NCBI GenBank assembly: GCA_030432635.1
Contig: JAUIMB010000007.1
Coordinates: 62,001 to 126,000, forward strand
Direction: 5' to 3'
DNA: 64,000 nucleotides
Source: Bacteroidia bacterium
GTDB lineage: Bacteria; Bacteroidota; Bacteroidia; Flavobacteriales; Flavobacteriaceae
In this document: in pieces, positions 44,704 through 53,730 of the stretch
Layout: each line of letters begins with the position of its first letter
Position numbering within the stretch: the first letter of the stretch is position 1
Translations under genes and position numbers: made by a program
The notes under the pieces: generated by a model
Told to the model about the DNA's origin: nothing
Database searches by the model: none
The model's input: the letters and a program-made list of their open reading frames with translations, nothing else

Positions 44704-45845
44704 TAGATATTGCAAACCGACTAAAACATGTTGAGGAATACTATTTCTCAAGGAAATTGCGCGAAGTAAGGTGGCTTCAGTCCGAAGGGAAGGACATCAT
44801 TAACTTGGGTATTGGTAGCCCAGATTTGAATCCACCAGAACGTGTGCTCAACGCACTTGTTGAAACCTTCAATGAAGAAGGTGCACATAAGTATCAAAGC
44901 TACCAAGGAATCCCTGAATTACGTGTGGCTATTGCCAATTTTTATCGAGAAAAATTTAGGGTGTCATTAGATGCGATGACCGAAGTCTTGCCCTTAATGG
45001 GAAGCAAGGAAGGAATTTTACACATTTCGATGGCGTTTCTAAATGAAGGTGACGAAGTACTAATTCCTAATCCAGGCTACCCAACCTATGCTTCGGTTAC
45101 AAACTTGGTTGGAGCCAAACCTGTGTATTACGATTTAAATGAAGACGGTAATTGGCTACCAGATTTAGTGAAGCTTGAACGACAAGGAATGCAGAATGTT
45201 AAATTGATGTGGGTAAATTATCCGCACATGCCTACAGGAGCCATTGGGACGAACAAGCTTTTTGAGGATCTTATCACTTTCGCAAAGCGCAACGATATCT
45301 TGATTGTAAATGACAATCCCTACAGTTTTATTTTGAACCGTTTCCCTAGGAGTATCCTAAAATACAAAGGTGCAAAAGAGGTCTGTCTTGAGTTGAATTC
45401 TCTTAGTAAAACCTTTAATATGGCTGGTTGGCGTGTTGGAATGCTATTAGGGAAAAGTGATCATCTCAATGCCGTTTTACGTGTAAAAAGCAATATGGAT
45501 TCTGGAATGTTTTTAGGGATTCAAAAAGGTGCCGTCGAAGCTTTAAACTGTTCCGATATTTGGTACATGTCCTTAGCAAGTGTTTATGAACAGCGTAGGG
45601 AAATCGCATGGAAACTAGCAGAAGCTTTAAACTGTACTTACAATAAAGCTGCCTCTGGTTTATTTGTTTGGGCAAAACTACCTAAGAATACCAATTCTGA
45701 AAAGTTTGTCGATTTGCTGCTGCACGAAAAATCTATTTTTATTGCACCTGGTTCGATTTTTGGCACCAATGGTAATGGTTATATAAGAATCTCTTTGTGC
45801 GCAACGGAACACGATTTGGAAGAGGCACTGAAAAGGGTAACCTAA
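44700..45845 (+). CDS. PLP-dependent aminotransferase, class I/II
   Basis: A fold-type I aminotransferase, 381 residues. It has the substrate-binding GIGSPDLNPPERVLNAL, YQSYQGIPELRVAIANFY, the PLP-contacting NYPHMPTGAIG and VNDNPYSFI, and the Schiff-base Lys in ELNSLSKTFNMAGWRVGM. Given its place between pheA and tyrA it probably transaminates phenylpyruvate and 4-hydroxyphenylpyruvate, or prephenate, as the last step to Phe and Tyr; aspartate or DAP-type activity cannot be excluded from sequence. Confidence 0.88.
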   Translation: MIDIANRLKHVEEYYFSRKLREVRWLQSEGKDIINLGIGSPDLNPPERVLNALVETFNEEGAHKYQSYQGIPELRVAIANFYREKFRVSLDAMTEVLPLMGSKEGILHISMAFLNEGDEVLIPNPGYPTYASVTNLVGAKPVYYDLNEDGNWLPDLVKLERQGMQNVKLMWVNYPHMPTGAIGTNKLFEDLITFAKRNDILIVNDNPYSFILNRFPRSILKYKGAKEVCLELNSLSKTFNMAGWRVGMLLGKSDHLNAVLRVKSNMDSGMFLGIQKGAVEALNCSDIWYMSLASVYEQRREIAWKLAEALNCTYNKAASGLFVWAKLPKNTNSEKFVDLLLHEKSIFIAPGSIFGTNGNGYIRISLCATEHDLEEALKRVT

Positions 45846-45875
45846 TTATTTGTAGAAGCAATAGCTTAAATACAT

Positions 45876-46727
45876 ATGAAAAACATTTACATTATAGGCG
45901 TGGGATTGATTGGTGGGAGTTTGGCATTGGATATAAAGTCCAATAATCCTGAAGCCAAAATCTCTGGCATTGATTCAAATGAGGCACATTTGGATGAGGC
46001 TTTAAGTCTTCAAATTATTGACCTCAAGGCAGACTATGACGATTTGAATACAGCAGATTTGGTAGTGCTAGCTGTTCCTGTGGATAAGGCCATAGCGATT
46101 CTACCAAAAGTGTTGGATCTCGTTTCCGACCATACTTTGGTCATTGATGTAGGTTCAACGAAACTGCCAATTTGTAAAGCTGTCGCACAGCATGATAAAC
46201 GACGTAATTTTTTGGCGACACACCCTATAGCTGGCACAGAGTTTTCTGGCCCAAAAGCGGCTGTTCACGGTTTGTTTCAGAAAAAAACAAACATCATTTG
46301 CGAGGTAGAGCAAACCACTTTTAAGTTACAGGAAAAGGCCTTGCAATTGTTTTCAAACTTAGGAATGCGCATTCGCTATATGAATCCCAAAGCCCATGAC
46401 AAACACATAGCTTATGTGTCGCATTTGTCACATATCAGTTCGTTTATGCTAGGGAAAACGGTTATTGAGAAGGAGAAGAACGAACGCGATATTTTTGATA
46501 TGGCTGGCAGTGGTTTTGAAAGTACGGTACGTTTGGCAAAAAGCTCTCCTGCTATGTGGACACCAATTTTTGAACAGAATAAAGCGAACGTCATCGAAAC
46601 ATTGGATGAATATATTAATAATCTCAAACAATTTAAGGCGTTTATGGAAGCTGATGATTTTTCGGAAATCTATTCCGAAATGAAAAACACCAACCATATC
46701 AAGGATATATTAAACGGAATCAACTAA
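45876..46727 (+). CDS. tyrA: Prephenate dehydrogenase
   Basis: Oxidative decarboxylation of prephenate to 4-hydroxyphenylpyruvate for Tyr synthesis. The Rossmann motif GVGLIGGSLALDIKS is at the N-terminus. VIDVGSTKLPICKAV, FLATHPIAGTEFSGPKAAV and AYVSHLSHISSFMLG (catalytic His) are typical. Length 283 with no fused mutase, which instead is fused to the next gene product. Third gene of the aromatic operon. Confidence 0.93.
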   Translation: MKNIYIIGVGLIGGSLALDIKSNNPEAKISGIDSNEAHLDEALSLQIIDLKADYDDLNTADLVVLAVPVDKAIAILPKVLDLVSDHTLVIDVGSTKLPICKAVAQHDKRRNFLATHPIAGTEFSGPKAAVHGLFQKKTNIICEVEQTTFKLQEKALQLFSNLGMRIRYMNPKAHDKHIAYVSHLSHISSFMLGKTVIEKEKNERDIFDMAGSGFESTVRLAKSSPAMWTPIFEQNKANVIETLDEYINNLKQFKAFMEADDFSEIYSEMKNTNHIKDILNGIN

Positions 46728-46780
46728 GAAGTTAAACTTCAAGATTCATTTAGAACATGAGTTTTGGAATGTAAAAATCT

Positions 46781-47863
46781 ATGGAAAACAAAAAAGAATT
46801 AAGACAGTGGTTAGATGCATTCGGGCTTGAGCATCCTCTAGTGATTGCTGGACCATGTAGTGCAGAAACTGAAGAACAAGTATTAAACATCGCGCACCAA
46901 TTAAAGGATAGCGATACGACAGTATTGAGAGCAGGTATATGGAAGCCTAGAACGCGACCTGGGAATTTCGAAGGTGTTGGAGCTCTAGGACTCAAATGGC
47001 TGCAAAAGGCAAAAGCAGAAACAGGATTGCTCACAACAACTGAGGTGGCCAATGCCAATCATGTAGATTTGGCATTGAAGCATGATATTGATATCCTATG
47101 GATTGGCGCACGTACCACGGTAAGCCCGTTTATTGTTCAAGATATCGCAGATGCGCTAAAAGGAACAGATAAAACGGTGTTAATCAAAAATCCAGTTAAT
47201 CCAGACTTGTCATTGTGGTTAGGAGCTGTGGAACGTTTTTATTCTGCTGATGTCAAAAAACTAGGTGTAATCCACAGAGGATTTTCAACCTATGAAAAGA
47301 CACGTTATAGAAACAATCCCGAATGGCAAATTGCAGTCGATTTACAAAATCGTTTTCCAGATTTACCGCTTATCTTGGATCCATCGCACATCGCTGGTCG
47401 TCGGGATATTATTTTTGATTTGTGTCAAACTGCTTTAGATCTCAATTATGACGGATTGATGATCGAAACACATCATGATCCAGACAACGCATGGAGTGAT
47501 GCAGCCCAACAAATTACACCTGAAACCTTAAAACAGTTTACCGTTGATCTTAAAATCAGAAAGGAGACCGATAACGAAGCCGATTTTAAAAATGCACTTA
47601 ACACCTTGCGAACAAAGATAGATGTCATTGACCATCAATTAATCGAAATGTTAGGGAAGCGTATGGTTGTTGCCGATCGAATAGGTGAACTTAAAAAATC
47701 AAGAAATGTGGCTGTACTTCAAACCAAACGGTGGAATGAGATATTAGGAAAGATGATTTTGCAAGGCGAAGAAAAGAACTTAAGCGAAGAGTTTATATTA
47801 AGGGTCTTTAAGGCCATACATCAAGAATCGATAAATCATCAAGAGAAGATCATCAATGGGTAA
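46781..47863 (+). CDS. DAHP synthase fused to chorismate mutase
   Basis: Bifunctional: residues 1-260 form DAHP synthase (PEP plus erythrose-4-P, first shikimate step) with VIAGPCSAETEEQVLNIA, AGIWKPRTRPGNFEG, LWIGARTTVSPF, VLIKNPVNPDLSLWLGA and LDPSHIAGRR. Residues about 270-355 form an AroQ-type chorismate mutase (LRTKIDVIDHQLIEMLGKRM, VADRIGELKK). The fusion lets the entry enzyme and the branch-point mutase interact, and the mutase domain often serves as a feedback sensor. Fourth gene of the aromatic operon. Confidence 0.95.
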   Translation: MENKKELRQWLDAFGLEHPLVIAGPCSAETEEQVLNIAHQLKDSDTTVLRAGIWKPRTRPGNFEGVGALGLKWLQKAKAETGLLTTTEVANANHVDLALKHDIDILWIGARTTVSPFIVQDIADALKGTDKTVLIKNPVNPDLSLWLGAVERFYSADVKKLGVIHRGFSTYEKTRYRNNPEWQIAVDLQNRFPDLPLILDPSHIAGRRDIIFDLCQTALDLNYDGLMIETHHDPDNAWSDAAQQITPETLKQFTVDLKIRKETDNEADFKNALNTLRTKIDVIDHQLIEMLGKRMVVADRIGELKKSRNVAVLQTKRWNEILGKMILQGEEKNLSEEFILRVFKAIHQESINHQEKIING

Positions 47864-47929
47864 AGCCATGTCATTCAAGTTACGATGACCCCTTTTTATA
47901 AATGCTAAATAATTAGCATCTTTGCTGTA

Positions 47930-48877
47930 ATGACAGGAACCGTATATAAATCAACAGGTAGTTGGTATACCGTAAAAACCGATTTAGGAGCAAGTTACCA
48001 ATGTAGAATCAAAGGGAAATTCCGTATTAAGGGAATTAAAAGCACAAACCCTGTAGCTGTTGGTGATCATGTGGATTTTGAATTGGAAACCAACAATGAC
48101 CAACAAACGGGTGTCATTCACAATATTCTTGATCGCAGCAATTACATTGTTAGAAAGTCGGTCAATCTATCAAAACAAACCCATATTATTGCGGCAAATA
48201 TCGATCAAGTCTTTTTGCTTATAACAATTGATAATCCGCCAACTTTTACCAGTTTTATAGATCGGTTTTTGGTGACTGCCGAAGCGTATTCAGTAACTAC
48301 AATTCTGTTGTTCAACAAAATTGATACTTATGATGAAAGCACATTGGATGAAGTACGTTTCTTAGCACATACCTACCGAAAGATAGGATATGAATGTATA
48401 GGAATTTCAGCAACCAATGGAAAAAATATTGATAAAGTCAAGGCAATGATGCGAGACAAAGTGAGTATGTTTGCTGGACATTCAGGTGTTGGAAAATCTA
48501 CTTTGGTTAATGCGATAGAGCCTGAACTGGATTTGAAAACAAAGGCAATATCGGTGCAACATAGCCAAGGGCAGCATACAACAACTTTCGCTGAGATGTT
48601 TGATTTGAATTTTGGTGCTAAAATTATTGATACTCCTGGAATCAAAGGGTTTGGAGTGGTGGATATGGATAAGGAAGAAGTGGGAGACTATTTTCCAGAG
48701 TTTTTTGAGCTCAAACAACATTGTAAATTCAATAACTGCCTGCATGTCGAAGAGCCAAAATGTGCCGTAAAGGAAGCGCTTGATAATGGTGAAGTCGCTT
48801 ACTCCAGATATCGAAGTTATCTGCAAATATTGAATGGCGAAGAAGAACATTACAGAACCGATAATTGGGAAGGATAA
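47930..48877 (+). CDS. rsgA: Ribosome small subunit-dependent GTPase A
   Basis: A late 30S assembly GTPase with circularly permuted G motifs: an N-terminal OB-fold (about 1-70), G4 (LLFNKIDTYDES), then the P-loop AGHSGVGKSTLVNAI, G3 (IIDTPGIKGFG) and a zinc-binding C-terminal part (CKFNNCLHVEEPKCAVKEAL). Length 315 is normal. It starts 66 bp after the DAHP synthase stop. A CATCTTTG sequence ending 4 bp before the ATG is close to a -7 box, so it may have its own near-leaderless transcript. Confidence 0.95.
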   Translation: MTGTVYKSTGSWYTVKTDLGASYQCRIKGKFRIKGIKSTNPVAVGDHVDFELETNNDQQTGVIHNILDRSNYIVRKSVNLSKQTHIIAANIDQVFLLITIDNPPTFTSFIDRFLVTAEAYSVTTILLFNKIDTYDESTLDEVRFLAHTYRKIGYECIGISATNGKNIDKVKAMMRDKVSMFAGHSGVGKSTLVNAIEPELDLKTKAISVQHSQGQHTTTFAEMFDLNFGAKIIDTPGIKGFGVVDMDKEEVGDYFPEFFELKQHCKFNNCLHVEEPKCAVKEALDNGEVAYSRYRSYLQILNGEEEHYRTDNWEG

Positions 48878-48924
48878 TCCAGTAGATTTCAAATGAAAAT
48901 GTATTTCTAATCACTACCAACATT

Positions 48925-49377
48925 ATGAAAGCAGTCATCCAAAGAGTATCATATGCTTCAGTAACCATTTCAGGAAAGAAGGTGGCCGACATACAATCAG
49001 GTTTGCTTATTCTTTTAGGTATAATTGATAACGATGCACAAGAGGATATTGAGTGGTTGTGTAATAAGATTGTTAATCTTCGAATTTTTTCAGACGATAC
49101 AGGTGTGATGAACGAATCGTTACTTCAGAAAAAAGGAGATGTCATTGTGGTAAGTCAGTTTACACTCCATGCAAGTACAAAAAAAGGCAATCGTCCCAGT
49201 TATATGCTAGCGGCAAAACCTGATGTAGCCATTCCTCTATATCAAGCTTTTGTAAAGCAACTGGAATTTCATTTAGGGAAGTCTGTTCAAACCGGTGAAT
49301 TTGGAGCCGACATGAAAGTCGAGTTGCTGAATGATGGTCCAGTTACGATTGTTATTGATACAAAAAACAAAGTATAA
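48925..49377 (+). CDS. dtd: D-aminoacyl-tRNA deacylase
   Basis: Removes D-amino acids (and Gly mischarged on tRNA-Ala) from tRNA. 150 residues. It begins MKAVIQRVSYASVTISGKKV; the catalytic SQFTLHASTKKGNRPSY motif and the cis-Pro NDGPVTIVIDTKNK motif are both intact. It lies 47 bp after rsgA on the same strand. Confidence 0.95.
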   Translation: MKAVIQRVSYASVTISGKKVADIQSGLLILLGIIDNDAQEDIEWLCNKIVNLRIFSDDTGVMNESLLQKKGDVIVVSQFTLHASTKKGNRPSYMLAAKPDVAIPLYQAFVKQLEFHLGKSVQTGEFGADMKVELLNDGPVTIVIDTKNKV

Positions 49378-49456
49378 GGGCAAAGGACATAAATTTGGGG
49401 ATTTTAAAAAGTTGAGATTTTTTTCGATTAATAAGTCGTTTTTTTGTTAAAAAAAT

Positions 49457-49464
49457 TATATTTG
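49457..49464 (+). promoter_or_regulatory. Promoter -7 box of the DUF3857 operon
   Basis: TATATTTG fits TAnnTTTG, 28 bp before the ATG at 49493; no clear -33 TTG. Confidence 0.55.
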
Positions 49465-49492
49465 AAAAGCTATTATCAATTATACTCATCTC

Positions 49493-51391
49493 ATGTCATT
49501 TCGGTTTTTGTTGCCAGCTTTTTTTATCATTTTTAGTTTACATGCTCAAAATGACGATCTTCTAAAAGCTACTACAATCCCATTGGAATTAATGATTAAG
49601 TCAAATGCCGTTGTAAGATTTGATAATTCCAACATAGAAGTTAAGGCACACGATAGGTACATATACAACAGGAAAAGAATTGTTACGGTATTCAATGAAA
49701 AGGGGATTTCGGACCAAGGCACTTATGTCTTTTATGATTCGTATGTAAAAATCAACACTTTAGAAGCTCGAATTTATAATAAGAATGGCAATGAGATTAA
49801 AAAATTCAAGAAAAACGATTTTGAGGATGCAAGTGCAGTTAGTGGTGGAACTTTGTATTCTGACGATCGTGTAAAATATCTGGATTATACACCCATAAGT
49901 TATCCGTATACTATTGTTTTTGAGCTTGAGGTAGACTATAGGAGTACGGCTTTTTTTCCACAATGGCGACCACTTGAAGGGTTCTATGTGAGTACGGAAA
50001 ACTCTGAGTACAAAATTGTAAACAATTCTGGGATTACACTCAGGATAAAGACAAAGAATTTTGAGGATTATAATATTGAAAAACACAGCGATTTACATTA
50101 TTCAGCAACCCACCTTTCTTCCCTAAGGCCTGAAGCATACAGTCCTTCATTCAAAACCTTTGCGCCTATTTTACGCGTAGCAATGACAGATTTTGAAATG
50201 AATGGTGTTAGAGGAGTTAATAACAATTGGGAAGATTTTGGGAAATGGATGCACGACGAATTACTGACTGGTACTGAAGTTCTTCCCGAGAATGTCAAAG
50301 TTGAAATCAAGAACCTAACCAAAGATGCCAACACTGATATCGAAAAGGCCAAAATTGTATACAACTATATGCAAAATAAAACACGATACATCAGTGTGCA
50401 AGTTGGTATTGGTGGATGGAAGCCCATGTTGGCCGAAGATGTTGAACGATTGGGATATGGTGATTGTAAAGGCTTATCCAATTACACCAAGGCCTTACTG
50501 GATGAGGCAGGAGTCAAATCTCATTATGCCGTAATTTATGGAGATAGGGATTTGGTGAGCATAGACAAGGAATTTTCAACTACTGAAGGAAATCACGTTG
50601 TTCTATATGTTCCCAACAATGATGAAGGTGTTTGGCTTGAATGCACCAGTCAAACCAATCCGTTTGGTTTTATTGCGAGTTTTACCGATGATCGCGATGC
50701 CTTGTTGATTACGCCTGAAGGTGGAAAAATAGTGCATACTACAATATACACTGCTCAAGAGAATCTAAAAACTACCAATGCTGAAGTCAGTCTTACTAAA
50801 GATGGTGCCATTACTGCTGATGTCGTGATCCAAACCCAAGGGTATCAATATGCTTTACATGAAGGTGTTCAAAACAAGCCTTTAAGAGATCAGAAGTTAG
50901 CGCTTTCAGATTACTGGAGCTACATTAATAATCTCTCAGTAGAATCAATTTCTTACGATAATAACAAGGAACAAATTGTGTTTACCGAAAATACAGCAGT
51001 AGTATCTCCACGATATGCTACCAAAACCGGAAAACGATTACTGTTTCATCCGAACGCATTTAACAGAGTTACCAAAATTCCAACACGTTATAAAAATAGG
51101 TCTTTGGATTTTGAAATTGAAAGAGGGACTACCGATAAAGATGAATATACCATAACTATTGATCCTTCATTGGAAATAGAAGCGGTTCCGAACGATATCT
51201 CGATAGAGAATCAATTTGGAAGTTATCAATTCTCAATTGAAAAAATTTCAGATCATAAATTACGATATAAACGTCAATTCATTCGAAATAAAGGTCATTT
51301 TCCAAAAGAGGATTATGCCAAATTTCGAGATTTTATAACCTCTGTGGTGAAACACGATAACTCAAAAATTGTATGTATTTCAACAAACTAA
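49493..51391 (+). CDS. DUF3857 and transglutaminase-like domain protein 1
   Basis: A signal peptide (1-18, IIFSLHAQND) precedes a DUF3857 domain (about 50-240) and a transglutaminase-like domain (about 270-390) with intact Cys in GYGDCKGLSNYTKALLDEAG and His in EGNHVVLYVPN. A C-terminal beta domain ends the protein. Located in the periplasm or on the outer membrane. The substrate is unknown; the core is compatible with a cysteine peptidase or transglutaminase. The paralogue follows 2 bp after its stop. Confidence 0.85.
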   Translation: MSFRFLLPAFFIIFSLHAQNDDLLKATTIPLELMIKSNAVVRFDNSNIEVKAHDRYIYNRKRIVTVFNEKGISDQGTYVFYDSYVKINTLEARIYNKNGNEIKKFKKNDFEDASAVSGGTLYSDDRVKYLDYTPISYPYTIVFELEVDYRSTAFFPQWRPLEGFYVSTENSEYKIVNNSGITLRIKTKNFEDYNIEKHSDLHYSATHLSSLRPEAYSPSFKTFAPILRVAMTDFEMNGVRGVNNNWEDFGKWMHDELLTGTEVLPENVKVEIKNLTKDANTDIEKAKIVYNYMQNKTRYISVQVGIGGWKPMLAEDVERLGYGDCKGLSNYTKALLDEAGVKSHYAVIYGDRDLVSIDKEFSTTEGNHVVLYVPNNDEGVWLECTSQTNPFGFIASFTDDRDALLITPEGGKIVHTTIYTAQENLKTTNAEVSLTKDGAITADVVIQTQGYQYALHEGVQNKPLRDQKLALSDYWSYINNLSVESISYDNNKEQIVFTENTAVVSPRYATKTGKRLLFHPNAFNRVTKIPTRYKNRSLDFEIERGTTDKDEYTITIDPSLEIEAVPNDISIENQFGSYQFSIEKISDHKLRYKRQFIRNKGHFPKEDYAKFRDFITSVVKHDNSKIVCISTN

Positions 51392-51393
51392 CC

Positions 51394-53400
51394 ATGAAAA
51401 CTACCACTACATTACTGTTATTTTTAATTGCTTTCAGCGTCCAAAGTCAAAACTATAAATTTGGGAAAGTCTCCAAAGAAGAGCTACAGGAAAACATAAA
51501 CCCTCTTGATTCATCGGCAAATGCAACTGTGCTGTATAGAAATGAAAGTATATGGTTCGATTTTAGTGGAGAGTCTGGCTTTGTTCAAAAGCGAAGCGTA
51601 CATGAGCGCATCAAAATCTATAATAAGGAAGGCTACAAATGGGCCACAAAAAAAGTTAGACTGTACAACAAGTCCAATTCGAGTAGCGAGGACTTACTAT
51701 CTTTAAAAGGCTATACTTACAATTTGGTCGATGGTAAAGTTGAAGATGATAAGCTCAAAAAGGATGGGATTTTCAAGGAAGAAGTCAATAAGTATTGGAA
51801 AACAAATTCGTTTACCATGCCTAATATCAAAGATGGCTGTGTTATTGAATATTCTTACATCATCTCCTCTCCATTTCTAGGGATTGACGATATAGATTTT
51901 CAGTTTACGATTCCGATAAAGAAATTTGATTTGTCTGTTAAGACACCAGAATATTTTAGTTACAATAAACTATTAAACCCAAAGGCCATTTACCATCCTA
52001 AACTAACAGATTCAAAAAGAGCCAGACAAGAATCTTGGACAACAAGAAGGGACATAACCCGTTCAAGGGATGCAGGTTCTTACCAATCTGAGATTAAGTT
52101 TGATGAGAATATTATCAATTGTAATGAAGAAAATATTCCTGCCTTGAAACCCGAACCATATGTAAGTAATATCGGGAATTATAAATCGAAATTAAGTTTG
52201 GAACTCAGTGCCATTAAGTACCCAAACGAACCTTATAAGACATTTTCTTCAAGTTGGGAATCAGTGACCAGAACGATATATAATAATGAAGATTTTGGAG
52301 GTCAGTTAAGTAAAACCAGTTATTTCAAGGATGACATTGATGCCCTTGTTTCAGGTGTAGGAGACATACAACAAAAAACAGGTTTGATTTTCGATTTTAT
52401 AAGGTCAAAAGTAAAGTGGAATAGCTTTTATGGGTATACAAGCGATATAGGTGTTAGACGAGCCTATAAAGATGGTTCGGGAAATGTGGCTGATATCAAT
52501 TTAATGCTGATTGCAATGCTGAGATATGCAGGCATAAACGCCAATCCTGTTTTGGTGAGTACGAGAGACAACGGAATTCCATTGTTTCCTACAAGAAATG
52601 GCTTCAACTATGTCATCTGCTTAATAGAAAGTGAAGGGTTTAATGTGCTTCTTGATGCAACAGCTCCATTTAGTACTTTTAATGTGCTTCCAACACGAAC
52701 GTTGAATTGGCAAGGACGTGTTATTAGAGAACATGGCAGTTCAACTTGGATAAACCTCACGCCTATGTCACCATCAATGGAAGCGACTTCATTAAACGCA
52801 AAGATCAATCCAGACTTTTCAATTGAAGGTAAAGTGAGACAGCAAAAGCTAAATTACAGGGCAATGAGTTATAGAAATGCTTATGCTGGTTTGAGTGATG
52901 ATGGCCTTATTAAGAATATTGAGGAAGATAACGCAGGATTAACGGTGTCTGAAGTTAATATGGAGAATGCCAAGAATAGTCATCTTCCATTGCAGCTCAA
53001 CTACGACTATACTCTAGATAATAGCATTGAGGAAATTGGAGAGAACCTTTACTTTTCTCCTATGCTGTTCCTAGCTTCTGAGGAAAATCCATTTAAGGCC
53101 GAATCAAGAAAATTCCCAATCGATCTGAGCTATCCGTTTTCTGATAAGTTTATGATAAACATCATGCTGCCTGAAGGGTATGCTATTGAGTCCTTGCCTC
53201 AGAATGAAAAACTTGAGTTTGATGGCATAGGTGATTTTACATATCTTGCGCAACAAAACGGAGCGTATTTACAGCTAACAATAGCGCTCAATGTGACTAC
53301 AGCCATCATACTGCCTCAAGATTACCAGAATTTCAAACAATTTTTCTCAAGGATAATCGAAAAGCAGTCTGAAAAAATAGTCCTGAAAAAAGCGATGTAA
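51394..53400 (+). CDS. DUF3857 and transglutaminase-like domain protein 2, catalytic residues lost
   Basis: Same architecture as the preceding gene: signal peptide (1-19, IAFSVQSQNY), DUF3857 (about 40-260) and a transglutaminase-like fold (about 310-440). The Cys loop reads GSGNVADINLMLIAMLRYAG instead of GDCK, and the His strand reads GFNYVICLIE, so both catalytic residues appear replaced. It is probably a non-catalytic partner of protein 1. I start at the ATG at 51394 (MKTTTTLL), which gives a clean signal peptide. The stop overlaps the next ATG by one base. Confidence 0.83.
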   Translation: MKTTTTLLLFLIAFSVQSQNYKFGKVSKEELQENINPLDSSANATVLYRNESIWFDFSGESGFVQKRSVHERIKIYNKEGYKWATKKVRLYNKSNSSSEDLLSLKGYTYNLVDGKVEDDKLKKDGIFKEEVNKYWKTNSFTMPNIKDGCVIEYSYIISSPFLGIDDIDFQFTIPIKKFDLSVKTPEYFSYNKLLNPKAIYHPKLTDSKRARQESWTTRRDITRSRDAGSYQSEIKFDENIINCNEENIPALKPEPYVSNIGNYKSKLSLELSAIKYPNEPYKTFSSSWESVTRTIYNNEDFGGQLSKTSYFKDDIDALVSGVGDIQQKTGLIFDFIRSKVKWNSFYGYTSDIGVRRAYKDGSGNVADINLMLIAMLRYAGINANPVLVSTRDNGIPLFPTRNGFNYVICLIESEGFNVLLDATAPFSTFNVLPTRTLNWQGRVIREHGSSTWINLTPMSPSMEATSLNAKINPDFSIEGKVRQQKLNYRAMSYRNAYAGLSDDGLIKNIEEDNAGLTVSEVNMENAKNSHLPLQLNYDYTLDNSIEEIGENLYFSPMLFLASEENPFKAESRKFPIDLSYPFSDKFMINIMLPEGYAIESLPQNEKLEFDGIGDFTYLAQQNGAYLQLTIALNVTTAIILPQDYQNFKQFFSRIIEKQSEKIVLKKAM

Positions 53401-53726
53401 TGGATATAAAAAACGCACAACTTGTTGTTGATAATTGGATAAAGACGCACGGAGTTCGGTATTTTAACGAACTTACCAATATGGCACAACTCACCGAAGA
53501 GGTTGGTGAGGTTGCACGAATCATTGCCAGACGGTATGGTGAACAAAGTGAAAAGGAAAGTGATAAGGATAAGGATTTGGGTGAAGAGTTGGCAGATGTC
53601 ATGTTTGTTGTCTTATGTTTGGCGAATCAAACAGGAATCGATTTGCAACGTGCCTTTGATCAAAAAATGGATAAAAAAACCAAGCGTGACCATGATCGAC
53701 ATCACAATAACAAAAAGCTTAAGTAG
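53400..53726 (+). CDS. MazG-like nucleotide pyrophosphohydrolase
   Basis: A small all-alpha NTP pyrophosphatase of 108 residues, cytoplasmic. The metal-binding motif EExxE then ExxD is present as LTEEVGEVARIIARRYG and LGEELADVMFVVLCLANQ. It probably cleans up non-canonical nucleoside triphosphates. It is coupled by TAATG overlap to the DUF3857 gene and followed 4 bp later by aroA, so it sits inside a transcription unit of mixed function. Confidence 0.88.
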   Translation: MDIKNAQLVVDNWIKTHGVRYFNELTNMAQLTEEVGEVARIIARRYGEQSEKESDKDKDLGEELADVMFVVLCLANQTGIDLQRAFDQKMDKKTKRDHDRHHNNKKLK

Positions 53727-53730
53727 CTAA

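Noticed and set aside
43867-47863. Possible T-box riboswitch in front of pheA
   Set aside because: No T-box consensus stretch is visible; the aromatic leader peptide and terminator explain the region better.
48482-48892. Antisense open frame of 136 codons over rsgA
   Set aside because: rsgA is certain on the other strand; the antisense translation has no recognisable motif and no promoter box.
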